Of a DNA stretch of 64,000 nt, positions 24,039-36,033 are shown in pieces. Numbering within the stretch: the stretch's first letter is position 1; every line of letters begins with the position of its first letter. The DNA is taken from assembly GCF_900090045.1 (NCBI RefSeq), contig NC_041788.1, positions 1,612,001 to 1,676,000 of the forward strand. The letters run 5' to 3'. The DNA is from Plasmodium malariae (Eukaryota > Apicomplexa > Aconoidasida > Haemosporida > Plasmodiidae). Below the pieces are notes generated by a model. It was not told the origin of the DNA. It did no database searches and was given only the letters and a program-made list of their open reading frames with translations. Both the position numbers and the translations under genes were made by a program.

Positions 24039-25866
24039 GTATGAAATTCAATTTCTATATCTTATGCACTTACGATATTACAATAGTTGTTTGTTCTTTT
24101 TTTTTTTTTTTTGCATACTATATATGTATATTTTCTTCTTTATTTTTATCATATATGTAACACATTTATCAATTTTATTTTCTCATTTTTGTAACATATA
24201 CATATATATATATATATATTCAACACATAAATGGGTACCCCCTTATTTAAAATATGTAAAAAATATATTTCCTCTTTTTTTTCTTCTTATAATCTTTTGG
24301 CATACATTAAATGATCATCTTTTTTTCACTAATAAAGAAAAATAAAAAAATTCTTTTATTCCCTTCAGCTTCTTCAATTGTGTTCTCCTTCTGCTTCCTT
24401 TTTTTTTTTTCCACTTAATTATTATAAACAATTCGCAAATTTAAAAAAAATCAAAGTACAAAAAATATTAACTTTTTTTTTTTTTTTTTTTTCTTGTCCT
24501 AAATTTGGCACATTCAAAAACTTATTAAAAATGTTCGCTTCAAAAAAAAAAAAAAAAAAAAAAAAAAATTTAAATAGTCTTAATTTACTAAAAAAATAAA
24601 AACATAATAAGAAAAGCATTTCAAATTGTATCACCGAACAATTCTCCATGCATGTACTAATATACACAACCATGTATATTAAATGTTTTTTTTTTTTTTT
24701 TTGATAAAAATTTTTTAAAATGCTATTAGTAAATAGCTAAAATTATCTTATTTTTTTATAAAATTAAAAAATGCACAAGAAAAGTTAACAAAATTGAAAC
24801 TATGTAATGCATTATAAAAGCAATGTTAACAACAAGTGTTCATTGTGTAAACATGTGTACATATGTGCAAAAATGTATATGTATATGTAGTATATATATG
24901 TACATATATACATCATAATATTCAAAATATAATAAAAAGTATGTCATATTTTAACAACCATTTTTCTTTCTTTTTCTAATACTTCTAAAAAATCCAATAA
25001 TTTATTTATAAAATTGCCTTGTTTTTACAAAATCTTTTATTTTATAGTTTTTTATTAAATAACATAACCTAAAAATAATTTAAACCAAAAAACGTATTTT
25101 TTCCCATAACGAATATGTAAATTATAAATTGTAAAAACAAAGCGTTCCAAGTTTAGGTATAAATATCTTCATAAATTATATATGTTTTTATTGTAAGTAC
25201 AAACATATATAATTATATACGTAAAAATTTACATAATTATAAAACATAAAATATAAAAGTATATACATATATAATTTAGAAGTTGTCAAAACATTTATAA
25301 GGATTACTTTTATATATACTTCGTTGCAATTAATATATTGTTATTTCATCATTTAATGTTTTCTTTCGTTTTATGTTAATATATTTTTAACTTACGTAAA
25401 AAATTAAACAAAAAATACAATCATTTGGGGTATAATGATCAACTTTTATATATCTTTTAATTCATGATTTTTATATAAATAGCGAAATGAAAAATATATA
25501 TATATACAATATATTTGTATAGTTTAAAATTTATATATATACAAAACTTTTTTTTTCTTTTTTTTTTTTAAAATGGCAAAAAAAAAAAAGAGTTAGCTTC
25601 ATTTTATATATATATAAATATCATCATTTTTATTCATCCAAGAATTATAAGAATAAAAATTTAAAAATGTTATATAATTATATATATAATAATATAAATG
25701 TTTTTCAAAAATAGAATAGTATAATTATATATTATTCTATTGTTATAATGTATGAATATTGTATGTAATATTACTATGTAAATAATATATTATATAATTT
25801 ATTTCATGTGTTGTTTTATTTTAAGCATTAAAATATATACATTTATATAAAAATGTCTGTTTATCA

Positions 25867-25903
<37 letters not shown>

Positions 25904-28164
25904 TATAAATGTAAGTTCACATTTTTTTTGTTATATCTCACATAAAAATATTTCATAAAAATTGTTTTATCTTTATTTTTGCATTGCTATATATATAAAC
26001 ACATCTAAAAATGTTTAAAGAATTGTTAGTAATGTATGAATAAAGTATATAATTTTATATATATATATATATATTTTTTTTTTTTTGATAAAAGATATAT
26101 TATTGCATTATTACATTAATAAAGTAAAAACAATTAATAAATGAAGTAAAATAAGATAATATAAAGTAAAACGTACGTATAAGAAAAATATTTTTTAATT
26201 TTTATTAAAAAAACTTTATATTTTTACTTTTTCATTTTTTCTTTATACACATAAGATATGCCATAACAAAATTAAGAACATGGCTTTACCTTAATTTGTT
26301 TCTTTATTAACTCAATTTCTTAAACTAATATACCATTAGTATAACCTAAAATTGCCATTTTTATATATATAAAATGTATTCTACTTTTCTGCTATTATTT
26401 TGTGTTATTATAGGGATTTCAGAATATATGTATACCCTTATTTTCCTCGTTTTTGTTCTTTTTTTTTGTATTGTGGAATGACAAACTTGTATGTAATTAA
26501 TAGCGTTATCTAATGCTGGAAAACATATAAAAAAAAAAAAACATAGCTCAACACAAAAGATAAAAAAAGAAAGGAACATAATTTTTCTTTTTCCATATAT
26601 ATGTATATATATCACGTTCATATACATAATTATACGATTACTACAAGAATTTAAATGTTTTTATTTCATAGTGTAACCTTTTCTAAATATACATATTTGT
26701 ATTGCCTTATATGGAATTTCTAAGTTAATATACATATATATATATATGAATGTATACATATATATTTATAGCAATGAGAAAACATGGGAAATATATTCAA
26801 AGGAAAGTACCCATCTAATCCTAAATATTATTTTGCTCACAAATTTTCAGCCAACAAATATTATGATTGTACGACAAAATAACATATGCATAAACAAAGA
26901 AAAGCTATTACGAAAATATAAAGAGGTGGTAGCATAAGAGAAAATAAGAACTCAAAAAAAGTGGAATAGAACAAAAAAGTTGATTTTTGTTTAATTAATT
27001 TTCATTTATTTCTTTTAATAAATACTAAGCTTTAAAAAAAAAAAATGAAAGTCCATATATGTTATTAAAATTGAAAATTGGTCTTTTTTATTTATCGTAT
27101 AACTAGTTATAAAAATGTGTATAATAAATAAAAATCTTTTAATATAAATATTAATTTTAAATGAAAAAGAAAAGGAAAAGAAAAAGAATTAAAATATTTA
27201 TTCTTGTAATTAGAAATACATTTATATTTCTAAACACGCATATATATTTATATATATTCAAAACTTTAAGGGTTCTTTTCTTACATATGTGTATAACTGC
27301 GATCATAGTTAATACTCCTCCTTCTTTTATTAGTAGTTAAAAGAAGCTCATATAATTATTTCTACAATGAAATTTTGATATATATATATATATATAAACT
27401 TATACGTGTATGCGCAGGCGAACATATTTCAGACATGTAGTGAATGTTTTAATTGAAAATTTTTTGTATATGATAGACCTCCTCTTATTGCTTATTAACT
27501 TGGCAGACGGTGAATTTTACTTTAATATATATACGGCTTATTATTTAATTTTTTTTTTTTTTTCCTATTACAATTTGAGTTTAATTCTCCGTTTATGTAA
27601 CTATTCATGTACATTATAGTGTCACATGATCAAATAAATTTTTCCTTTCCGTTTGATAATTTTTTCTTCAGATATATTTATTTTGAGTAGACAACTATTA
27701 TAGGTGAACATATTAAATATACAATTACTTTTATTTATGTGAAAGATATAAATTTTCTTTATTTTTTTTTTAAAATTATTTAAATGTTTGTAATATAGGA
27801 GAAAAAAAAAATTTATTTCATAAAGGCTTCAAACTATTAAATTTTAGCAACCATTTATTAGGATTATTACTCGTATTTTTCTATCCTGAAATGTAGTTGC
27901 ATAAATATATAAAATAAGGGCCAAAAAAAAAAAATTAATTTGCATTTTGTGTACATATACATACACGAACGGGGAAAATACACTTAAATGGATATAAATG
28001 TACATATATATATATATATATATAAATATTTGTCATTAAAAAAAGGGAGCAAATTTATTAAAAAAAAAGTGCTAATTATACTGCCTCTTCCACAAATATA
28101 CAAGTGTGTTTTAAGTACAACTTTGAACACGTTAAACGTTGTGTCCTTTAATTAATTTTTATAA
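24039..28164. other. 4.1-kb intergenic region upstream of CAF1
   Basis: This is one of the longest gene-poor stretches here, almost entirely A and T, with many homopolymers and (TA)n tracts (for example 25872-25900 and 28000-28022). It should hold the CAF1 promoter and the EMC1 3' UTR. The only spot with exon-like composition is around 27400-27530, where short T-rich acceptor and donor-like signals occur, but no phase-consistent frame could be built. I saw no tRNA-like or snRNA-like sequence. Confidence 0.5.
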
Positions 28165-31100
28165 TTATTCCCACTTAGAATACAATTCTTTATTCATTCT
28201 TACAATATAAGAAAAGTATGTTCCTACAAAAACTAAAATAATTAAAAATAATAGTAACAGTAAGTTAAAGTTTTCAATTGTATCATATGATCCATTAGGC
28301 TGGTAACAAGTAAAATAAAGATAGTTCCCCCAAGAAAATACAAGCGTAGTTGATTCTAATAAACTTTCATTGGATATAAATCCTTTGGAATTATATAAAA
28401 TATCAGTTTGTGTAATAAATGTATTTAAATCTTTGTACACATTTTGATCCTCTTCATTTAGTCCAACATTAAGTGCAGCTATTCTATTAGTATCTAGTAA
28501 AAGCAAAATATGTTTATTTGTTATACCTCTCTTGGTTTCTGTAAATTTAAATGATTTAATATTATGATCTATGACATAATTTTTTTCATTAACTATAATT
28601 TCTTTTTCGTCAAACAAATCAACAAGCTTTTCTTTTTTGGATGTTATTAAATTAAGAAATCCTGGGTCTTTCCTATCTAACAATATTTCAAAAATTTGAA
28701 TTATATATTTATTTAGGTTTACATTATAATAATTTAAAACAACCATATTTTCACTTATTACTAAATGAAAGGGAGGATGTGCATATTTATCTAAAATTTT
28801 CGAATAAATAAGACTACCACTAATACCATCAATTATATATAGTGAGTATATAAAACGCTTCTCATACAAAGTCTTTGTAATGTAGGATATAATATTATCA
28901 TTGATATATTTATAACATATGGAAGCGTCTTTATTTATTTTAATTGGATAAAACAAATCTTTTTCTGTTAAGGTCTTTGAAAAAACTTCAATTTTTTCAT
29001 CATTTAACTTTATGGAATATGTTTGTATTAAACCTACTTCACTTTTTTTACTTTCTGATAATGTCAAATTAATTAATTTGTATCCTTGAATAAAATTTTT
29101 GGATTTATTTATACTATATAGAAAGAGTTCTTCGTCATTTATATTTTCGATTACACTATTATCCACATTCACATGCATAATTTTTGTATTCAATAAATTA
29201 TCAACAGCTATAATTGAAGAATTTTTTTTATACACAAAAATATTTTCAACTGCAAAGGAGTCTAGTTTTTTTTTAAATAAAATATCCCCATTTAATATGT
29301 CAAATATTACTATGTGTGAAGATTCATTACTTTTAAATATTGTTATTACTGAATCTTTTGAAAAGCTTTTAAATAAGAATATTTCATTATTCCTTAAATT
29401 TAATGTACTCTTACCACTATGTTCATCAGTACTACTAGCTGTCTTTTCATTATTTGTATTCTCATTTGCATTATCTGAAAATATTATCTTTTTCCCGTTA
29501 TCTATTTCGGCCCAATTGTGGTTACTAAAACTGAAAGAGCATAAATGCCTTTTTAAAGAAAATATATGTTTTGTTCCTTTTAATATATTTCCATCCATTT
29601 TATATAATATCAGACCTGTGTATAAATGTATAGCAAATATAATATTGTTACAAGTAGATACAAGTACAACTGAACTACCTGCATATTTGCTACTATGATT
29701 ATGTTCATATTTTTCAAAAGAATCCTGAAGCATTTGTCGCATCAAATTAAATTTATAATTACCACTATTTTGGGTATCAAAATTTGTATTTTCCCCTTTT
29801 TTAGAATTAATTAAGGATTCACTTTTTAATTTTTTATTCTTACAAATATTTAACAAACTCATTTTCTCCTCATTTGATAAATAAAAAAAATTGAAAGGTA
29901 ATAGGGATAACTCTGCTTTTATATTCATTACTTCGTCTAAATAAGATTTGTTAAAAGAGTTTAATTTATCCTTTACATATTTCTCCAGCTCTTTTATTAT
30001 ATGAAATTTTGTGCTATAAGGATATTTTTTAGTTTTTTTTTTTTTTTTTTTTTTCAAATGCTGAAAATTGTAAAAATATAATTGTTCGATATATGCTAAG
30101 GACTCCTCCCTCGAATAATAAACATCATTGTTCTTATACACAGTAAAAGAGGAGTCATTATATACACTAAAAAAATAATCGATATTCTGTTCCTTATTAT
30201 ACAAGCCTATAATTATTTCTCCATTATAATGTACATTGTTACTTTTATTTAACACTTTAATAACTATGTCATTGTTTGTTTCCTTATCATCATTATATTC
30301 AGTATATTTTTTTGCTTTTTTGATAAGTATTTTTCCATTATTATCCTCTGCAAATATGAAGTCTTTTTTGTGGTTTTTGTTAATATAATATCCTACAATT
30401 TCATTCGCATGCCCATTCACATGTCCATTCACATGCTCGTTCACATTCTCATTATGATTTACAATTTCACTATTTTTTTTTTTTCTTTTTCCTACTACAT
30501 TCATTTGCTTATTATCGCTGTTGTAACTGTACACAGAAATATTACCGCCTATATTAAGAACAAAATAATTTTCTGTGTTCCACTGATCCATTCCATCGTC
30601 CATTATAAATTTGTTCTTTCCATTTATTTCATTCACAAATAATGTATTTTCATTTTCATCATTTATAATCACATTATTATAATAATATTTGTTTTCTTCA
30701 CTTAACAATTCTATCCAGTGTAAATATTTTTTATTATATATAATTATTACATTTTTATTACTATTTGACCCACTAACATAATTATTGATTTTATCATTTA
30801 TCTGTAGCTCTTTAATTTTGTTCAAATTTACAAGTGTCTTATTTAAAGCATCAATATTTACTATATAACAAAATAAACTTGTATCTACATAAAATAACGT
30901 TATCTTGTTATCGTTTACCACAACAATTTTTGTATAAATTGAATTTAAATTTAATTCCTTAAAATTTATAGAAATAGTTGAGCTATCATTTATATTACCT
31001 ATATCTATTCTGTTTTGTAACAGAATATATATTTTCTCCTCTTTAATTAAAAAATCTTCAATTATCTCATTCTTATATTCAAAAACGCTTAATAAATATG

Positions 31101-31415
31101 ATTCCACAATATCATACACATTAATATAGGAATATACATTTTCATCCTTTGTATAATTTCCTTTGCTATCTTCCTCAAAATTATTTTTGTATATTAACAC
31201 AGTCGCGTATTTATCATCCCCGTGTAATTTTTTTACTTTCTCATTATCCCTATGATTTTTCACGTACTTTAGTGTGCCTGATAAGGGAAAAAAAGGTAAA
31301 ATGAATGAGCAATGAAACATCATATAAAAGGGTATAATACGTAATTGTTTTGATAAATTATCAAGGGAGTAATGAATAATACGATACAGTATATTACTAT
31401 TTGTATGCGTATGGA

Positions 31416-31454
<39 letters not shown>

Positions 31455-31780
31455 GCATATATATGCATATACACATTTATATGCTTGCACATGTACATTT
31501 GCAGTAATTGCATCCGCACGCATATAATGCAGCATATAACATGTTTGTATTGTAAGCAAAAATATAATTGTGAATGTAAATGTAAACCTGTTTTGTAATT
31601 TAGTAGCCCTATATTGCCACTGAAACTTGAAAGGAGAATGAAATTGTTAATTAGATTCTGTGTAGGAATGATAAAATTAATATGACCAATTAATGTTCCA
31701 ATGTTAGCATATGGCAAATTTTTTCCAAATGTTAATTTAGATAAAAATGCTATAAAGCAAAAGAAGATACGCAATAACAT
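28165..31780 (-). CDS. EMC1: ER membrane protein complex subunit 1 (EMC1)
   Basis: Two exons encode about 1,101 residues. Exon 1 (31588-31780) gives a signal peptide (MLLRIFFCFIAFLSKLTFG) and the first propeller strand. The donor at 31587 and the acceptor TTATCAG joining at 31277 meet in phase 1 and complete a Gly codon. The longer open frame that reads through the intron toward 31476 is a (TA)n-derived artefact. EMC1 is the large lumenal subunit of the EMC, which inserts tail-anchored and multipass proteins in the ER membrane. Consistent with this are the lumenal beta-propeller-like repeats (NYKTG, YTGLILYKMDG, LNGDILFKK), a conserved C-terminal lumenal domain, and one membrane anchor near the C-terminus (LLLLLFLIILVFVGTYFSY) followed by a short cytosolic tail. 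Low-complexity inserts include Asn/Glu/His-Val repeats and a poly-Lys run. Confidence 0.82.
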
Positions 31781-33133
31781 TTTCTAAGATATGTTTTCAA
31801 TTAAATATGTGCAACATGTTTATTTGTTACCATATTATTATATGTAGTACTACTGTATGATTAAATTGTATAATAATATATGCTAAAACAAATTTTATGC
31901 TTTAACTGCGAACATTTTTGAAAAATAATAAAATAAAGAACAAACTATTCTTAGGGTATTATCAAAATGTAATTACAAATTGCATAACTAGCAAATGTAT
32001 GAATTTATAATTATATATATAATGAAATAAAGTAAAAACTTTTAAATTAACATAAAAAAAAAAAAAATTAAATAAAATTAATAAATAAAAAAAGTTTTAT
32101 CAGTAAAACTGTATTCAAAATTTTTGTGAGAACCTCCATATGGAATTTAGAAAATACCAAAATCAATTACATCCGTGTAGGCATATAAACATATGAACAA
32201 AGGGAGCCCTTAAACACAGATATCTTTATGAGCTTAATTGAATCTATAGCTAAAAAAAAAAAAGGAAAACAGAAAAAAAAAGAAAAAAATATGAAAAAAA
32301 AAAAAAAAAAAAAAAAAAAGGCCTTTCTTTTTTTATTAGTGCCTAATGTTCTATTTAATATTTTTTATATATACACTCTTTGTATGTTTCAACATAAATA
32401 GAACAATATATTATAGACGGTCAAAATGGTAAAAAGGTAAATTTAAAGTAGCATTTACACTTCAATTATATAAGATTAATGTTCCTCACTTACCCTATTT
32501 ACTAGAACGCATTTTACTGTGCATATCATATGCCTTGTTTTCACATGAAAATTTTTTTTTTTTTTTTTTTTTTTTCATTATAATTTTAATTTTCACATTC
32601 ACCTTATTTTAATTCTTACTTCGTGTTCATTTATTTGTTTTTTTTCATTTTGGAGTACAAATGTCAGCTTATTTCATAATGCAGTTAGAAATCTTTTATT
32701 CGTCTTTTATTTTATTATTTCTCAATTTTTCTTTTGTTTTTATTGCTTTACGTGCTCATTTCGTCATTATTTTGTTGTTATATTCCATTTCTCCCCTTCT
32801 TCATTTAAGGCACGAAATGCATTTGAAGGGAAAACCACTTCAGTAAATATCTTATGCTTAATTATAAACCTTTTCAAATTGCATAATTCAAAAATAACAA
32901 ACTAAAAACTGTTCAGTGAACGAAGAAAGGTAAAAGAAAAAAATTATAAAATACCTTCTTATAATTAGCCTTATTTTTATGACAAACACTTACGAATATT
33001 ATGAACTCTAAAGAGGAAAGCTGTAAAAAATATAAAAAATTGTAAAAATATAAAAAAGATATAAAAATCATAAATGATAATAAAAATATAATATATATAA
33101 AAAAAATGAGAACGTCCAAATAAAATAAATAAT
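31781..33133. promoter_or_regulatory. Bidirectional upstream region of EMC1 and the carrier gene
   Basis: The two genes diverge from this 1.35-kb gap, so it must hold both promoters. It is AT-rich with long A runs (about 32276-32320) and a T run (about 32549-32576), typical nucleosome-excluding tracts. No specific site can be named. Short open frames here look random. Confidence 0.5.
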
Positions 33134-34981
33134 ATGGACATACAAAATGAGTGCTTCAGTTTCTTAAAAAAGCTAACATGTTTTTTTAAAAAGTATTATA
33201 AAGATAATGATAAAAGTACGAATGTGTTAAATCCTAATTGTAATAACAAGAACAATGATGAAAATGATAGAGTAAAGTATAGAACATTAAATATTATGGT
33301 TTCGTCTGCGTTAGTTTTGTGTGTGCTACATCCATTAGACACCATAAGAACAAGAAAACAGATATATAGAGTGTATAAGAATTCTTATCCCTATTACTAT
33401 AATAATAAATATAATTTGTTCTACATTTTAAGAAAAGAAAAAATAGAAAGCATTTATCGTGGTTTAATAGCTAGTTTAATTACCACAGGAGCATCTCATG
33501 GATTATTTCGATTTATATATGACAAACTAAATTATCATTTCTTTCAGAACTTTAATGATATACATAGCATAAACAATAATAAAAATTATTCCATTTCCAG
33601 TACATGTAATATGTCCAGAGAAAATGAACTTCAGAATTATTACAGTAATAATGCGAATGGCCCCTTAGAACCATACGAAGAAAAGGAGGAAAAAAAAAAA
33701 GTGGACCAAATTGAGAATTCAAGTTTTATTCTAAGTACCAGTACTACTGCAACTTTTGCTACCACAACTGCTGCTAACTGTAATAATTACAAAAATGATA
33801 ATCCTTTAAGTATCGGTTTATCGGGTAATAGACATATAAATGAAAAGGATATGAATTCAAATACAGTTGATAACGATTTAGAAATTAAGGATAGTAAAAA
33901 TATGAATTATTATATACTTACAAGCAGTCTTAGTTCAATAATTAGTGTCCTATTTCTTCATCCAGTTTGGCTAATTAAAACCAAAATAGAATGCACAATA
34001 AATTTAAATTACAAATTTTTAAATTATAAAAGCAGAATAACAAGTAAACACTACAAAATATTTGTACAAAATAATAGAATGTTTTCTTATAAATTTTTAT
34101 CTAACATAATAAGGATGTTAATTTTGTCTGACAAAAATTATAGAAAGAGAAGTAGGAACTGTAAAAAAATACGATTACTAAATAGCTGCATACTGGAATT
34201 ATATAAAAATAATTTTATATATAATAAAAATATAAAAACAAAAAAAAAATACAACTGTCTTTCTTTTAAAAATGATAAGAAAGTTTTTTTAAATAAGAAT
34301 ATAAAAAGAAAAATGGTACATAACTATTTATTATATAAATATTACACTATGTCAAATTTAGAAAGAAAACGAATCACAAAAAATGAAATTTCAAATCTTG
34401 GTAAAAAATTTTATAGAAGGTACTTATTATATTCCAAAAATTTTCTGTCAAATAATAAAATATTGCATCTTTTTAAAAGAGAAGAAAATAAAAAATCAGT
34501 TTGTGCTATATATAGATACAAAAACTATTTTCAGTTTGTTCATAATATATATAAAAAAGAGAAATTTTTTTCATTTTATAAAGGTTTCTTAGCTTCCTTA
34601 TTATTAACACCACATGTTGCAATACAGTTTTATATCTATGAATCGTTAATGTACTATTTCAGTTACGAGTACTTGAATACCTTATTTATTGAAAATAATA
34701 TAAATATTTCAGCAAATACATTATGTAAAACTTTGCCGTTCCTATATGGTGTTATATCAAAATACACTGCTATTATTTTCACCTATCCCTTATATACAAT
34801 AAAAATGAGGCAACAAGTTCAAATGAAAAATTATGGTTTTTATAATGTCCTAGTTAACATTTTTAGATTTGAAGGTATAAAATCTTATTACACGGGTATT
34901 AATATGCATTTATTAAGAAACTGTTTACAAAATGGTACTCTTTTTTTTATTTTTGAATACTTAAATAATGCCAAAATATGA
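33134..34981 (+). CDS. Mitochondrial carrier family protein (SLC25-type)
   Basis: A single exon encodes 615 residues. Mitochondrial carriers exchange metabolites or cofactors across the inner membrane. All three signature repeats are present in degenerate form: HPLDTIRTRKQ, HPVWLIKTKIE and YPLYTIKMRQQ, each at the end of an odd-numbered helix. The Trp in the second signature (PxWxxKT) is typical of the pyrimidine-nucleotide, folate/FAD and NAD carrier branch, so a nucleotide-type or cofactor substrate is a reasonable inference but not shown. The protein is about twice the usual 300 residues. One Asn/Ser/Thr-rich insert lies between repeats 1 and 2, and a long Lys/Tyr/Asn-rich insert sits within repeat 2. 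No clear cleavable transit peptide is seen, which is normal for the family. Confidence 0.85.
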   Translation: MDIQNECFSFLKKLTCFFKKYYKDNDKSTNVLNPNCNNKNNDENDRVKYRTLNIMVSSALVLCVLHPLDTIRTRKQIYRVYKNSYPYYYNNKYNLFYILRKEKIESIYRGLIASLITTGASHGLFRFIYDKLNYHFFQNFNDIHSINNNKNYSISSTCNMSRENELQNYYSNNANGPLEPYEEKEEKKKVDQIENSSFILSTSTTATFATTTAANCNNYKNDNPLSIGLSGNRHINEKDMNSNTVDNDLEIKDSKNMNYYILTSSLSSIISVLFLHPVWLIKTKIECTINLNYKFLNYKSRITSKHYKIFVQNNRMFSYKFLSNIIRMLILSDKNYRKRSRNCKKIRLLNSCILELYKNNFIYNKNIKTKKKYNCLSFKNDKKVFLNKNIKRKMVHNYLLYKYYTMSNLERKRITKNEISNLGKKFYRRYLLYSKNFLSNNKILHLFKREENKKSVCAIYRYKNYFQFVHNIYKKEKFFSFYKGFLASLLLTPHVAIQFYIYESLMYYFSYEYLNTLFIENNINISANTLCKTLPFLYGVISKYTAIIFTYPLYTIKMRQQVQMKNYGFYNVLVNIFRFEGIKSYYTGINMHLLRNCLQNGTLFFIFEYLNNAKI

Positions 34982-35377
34982 GGGAATAATGCTCAACGGA
35001 TATATTATCTTCCTTGTTTCAGCTATTTTTTTTTTTTTTTTTTGAGATTTATGTTCGTTTATAATCTATGATATTCTTTTGTGCTCCCCTTTTTTAGTGA
35101 TTTATTTATTCCTAAATTTTTATGTTTAATCTTGTCTAACAATTAAAAGTTTTTTAATTTATTTTATATTATTTTTTTTTTTTTCGTATCTTCTATATAT
35201 CATAGCCATTTTTACCCTATACAATTATATATGTCAATGTTTGTTTTCGTTTTATTAGTAGTGCTCATCATTGCGTGTAATGCATTTCTTTTCATGCCAT
35301 TCGTAAAATATCCTTTAAAAATATTATTCACACTTTAACCTCTTTTTATGGGACAAAAAAATGCTACGAATATGCAC

Positions 35378-35426
<49 letters not shown>

Positions 35427-36033
35427 CGTTACACTTATATATGCAATCTACTAATTTCTATAATCCTTTCAATACTTGTTTTGCAACAAAAATTACAAAA
35501 AATTTCTTAAAATTCAGATACCAAAAAAAAAAAGGGAAAAAATGGAAGAAATACGTTAGCATAGAAAATAAAAAGAATTAAAATAAGGTACTCCTTTAAA
35601 ATAATATGCAAAAAAAAAAAAATTTAAATACGCAAATTTTAATAATCATAAACGAAAACGCACTTATATATTATGCATTTATAAATTTTCTTCGCATGGC
35701 TAAAAAAGAAAAGGAAAATTAATTATATTCGTTTGTAAGCAGTGTGTACATATTAAAATTTACAGATCCACATTTCGCTTCAACTTGAGCATAAACTTAT
35801 ATATGTACAAAGTTGCATACATGTTAAACAAAAATATAAAAAAAAATTGTGAAGTTACAAAAAAGTTTTAATTTCTACTTGAGGGTGATGAAAAAACAAA
35901 AAAAAAAAAAAAGAAAAACGTGCTTTTTTTTTTTTTTTCTTTTGTTTTGCAGAAATGGTCTATGGCTTGCTATAAATTGTTTACTTTTTCAGATACTCGC
36001 TTATCCATTTAACTTTTTGATGAATAGAATTTT
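34982..36033. other. Convergent intergenic region
   Basis: This lies between the 3' ends of the carrier gene (+) and the cullin gene (-). It has T tracts, a (TA)n run at about 35383-35424 and A runs. I see no gene in it. Confidence 0.6.

Noticed and set aside
24039..28164. A centromere in the long AT-rich gap
   Set aside because: Its composition is like other gaps here, interrupted by ordinary mixed sequence, and I saw no array of imperfect repeats of the kind expected in a Plasmodium centromere core. From memory the syntenic centromere lies elsewhere on the chromosome.
31277..31476. An EMC1 start at 31476 giving a 1,103-codon single-exon frame
   Set aside because: The first codons are made by a (TA)n tract. 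A signal peptide exon at 31588-31780 with matching phase-1 splice sites gives the expected EMC1 N-terminus.
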